Source: Malurus cyaneus samueli (lineage: Eukaryota > Chordata > Aves > Passeriformes > Maluridae). From it: a stretch of DNA of 64,000 bases. The translations under genes were made by a program, and so were the position numbers. The notes below the pieces were generated by a model. The model was given only the letters and a program-made list of their open reading frames with translations, made no database searches and was not told where the DNA came from. Below are positions 63,436 to 64,000 of this stretch, in pieces. Location of the stretch: the NCBI GenBank assembly GCA_009741485.1, contig CM019236.1, positions 40,961,223 through 41,025,222 of the forward strand, written 5' to 3'. Within the stretch, counting starts at the first letter, position 1; every line of letters begins with the position of its first letter.

Positions 63436-63963
63436 CTGCAAACGGGATGGGCTGAGCTGAGCCTCCAGCATAAACTGCTGCTGCCCTGGAAAAGGCCCTT
63501 GTGGGGGGCACAGAGCCCCAGCAGGGGCACAGCCATGGCCACGTGGTGTTTGTGGGGCCCAGTGACCCAGCCTGGCCCCGCGGCTGCACCGCCCCACCAT
63601 CCCCTCACCCCAGCGCTCCCCCGGGCCCTGGCCATTCCTGATTCTCCAGGGGGACACAGGTTCAGCCCAGGTTCTGGCTGAGCAGGGCCACTGCCCCAAA
63701 CACACACCCTGCTCCCAGCTGGATTAACTGCCCAGCCCACACTGCTCCCACCCACAAACCCAGGACCACCACAGTAAGTCCAGTTTGGGATCTTTTCCCA
63801 CGTAAGAACCTGTAATTCATCACAAACCACGTCCCCAGTGGCCTTTCTTAAACACAACAATGCAGAGCTTTTACTCCTCACTGCTCTTCCTGCCTGCATT
63901 ATTTATGCATGGAAAACAATCCATTTTTCCCTGGAAGTACATAAGAATAAATTCAGAATATAC
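63436..63963 (-). other. GC-rich RhoGEF intron
   Basis: The 528-bp interval between the two RhoGEF exons is far richer in G+C than the NFIL3 region to its left (runs such as GGGGGCACAGAGCCCCAG). Such composition is common in bird microchromosome introns. Frames of up to 171 codons cross it on the minus strand but are explained by the low stop frequency. Confidence 0.7.
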
Positions 63964-64000
63964 CTTGCTGACTTCTTTCAGAGCCTGCTTGCAATTCTCA
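63964..64000 (-). CDS. RhoGEF exon, 3' end only (window edge)
   Basis: The last 37 bases of an exon on the minus strand, ending AGCAAG|GTATAT. In the frame set by the next exon they read ENCKQALKEVSK, the C-terminal DH helix that runs directly into LVRLCNEGARK. The join in phase 0 gives the continuous pattern expected of Dbl proteins and supports both exons as parts of one gene. The rest of the gene lies right of the window. Confidence 0.7.

Noticed and set aside
63384..63899. A 171-codon minus-strand ORF spanning the RhoGEF intron
   Set aside because: It reads through a GC-rich intron in a different frame from the recognisable 63,346-63,435 exon.

Overview
The window reads as nuclear DNA of a songbird-like bird. 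Three signs point there: many CR1 LINE copies ending in the avian 3' tail (ATTCTATGATTCT-like), two long LTRs of an avian ERVL-like family, and the minus-strand gene order AUH then NFIL3, as on human 9q22 (Z-linked in birds as I recall). Species cannot be fixed from sequence alone.

Layout: 1-23,572 is the 5' half of AUH (minus strand): intron 3 from the window edge to 14,371, exon 3, a 97-bp intron 2, exon 2, an 8.7-kb intron 1 with two CR1 copies, and exon 1 in a CpG island at about 23.2-23.8 kb. 24.4-55.9 kb is intergenic. It holds a possible small membrane-protein ORF (24.5-24.8 kb), long AT-rich stretches, an old CR1, a 1,721-bp solo LTR with intact TG...CA ends and a 5-bp target duplication (39,961-41,681), more CR1 (45.4-48.8 kb) and a Topors-like RING-finger ORF (49.2-50.2 kb). 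NFIL3 follows at 55.9-57.7 kb (minus), with its whole coding sequence in one exon. At the right edge (63,346-64,000, minus) are two exons of a Dbl-type RhoGEF of the ephexin type, at the junction of the DH and PH domains.

The two core genes are unrelated in function. AUH encodes the mitochondrial 3-methylglutaconyl-CoA hydratase of leucine breakdown, which also binds AU-rich RNA. NFIL3 encodes a bZIP repressor of circadian and immune genes. Both carry sequence faults that would break automatic annotation: AUH exon 1 lacks one base near 23,390-23,397, and NFIL3 is split by an unmerged 43-bp contig overlap around a single N at 56,684.

I found no convincing undescribed system. The points most worth checking are the RhoGEF exons lying where NFIL3 intron 1 or its promoter region is expected, the Topors-like gene with a probable late frameshift, the tandem repeat inside the LTR, and the small ORF upstream of AUH.
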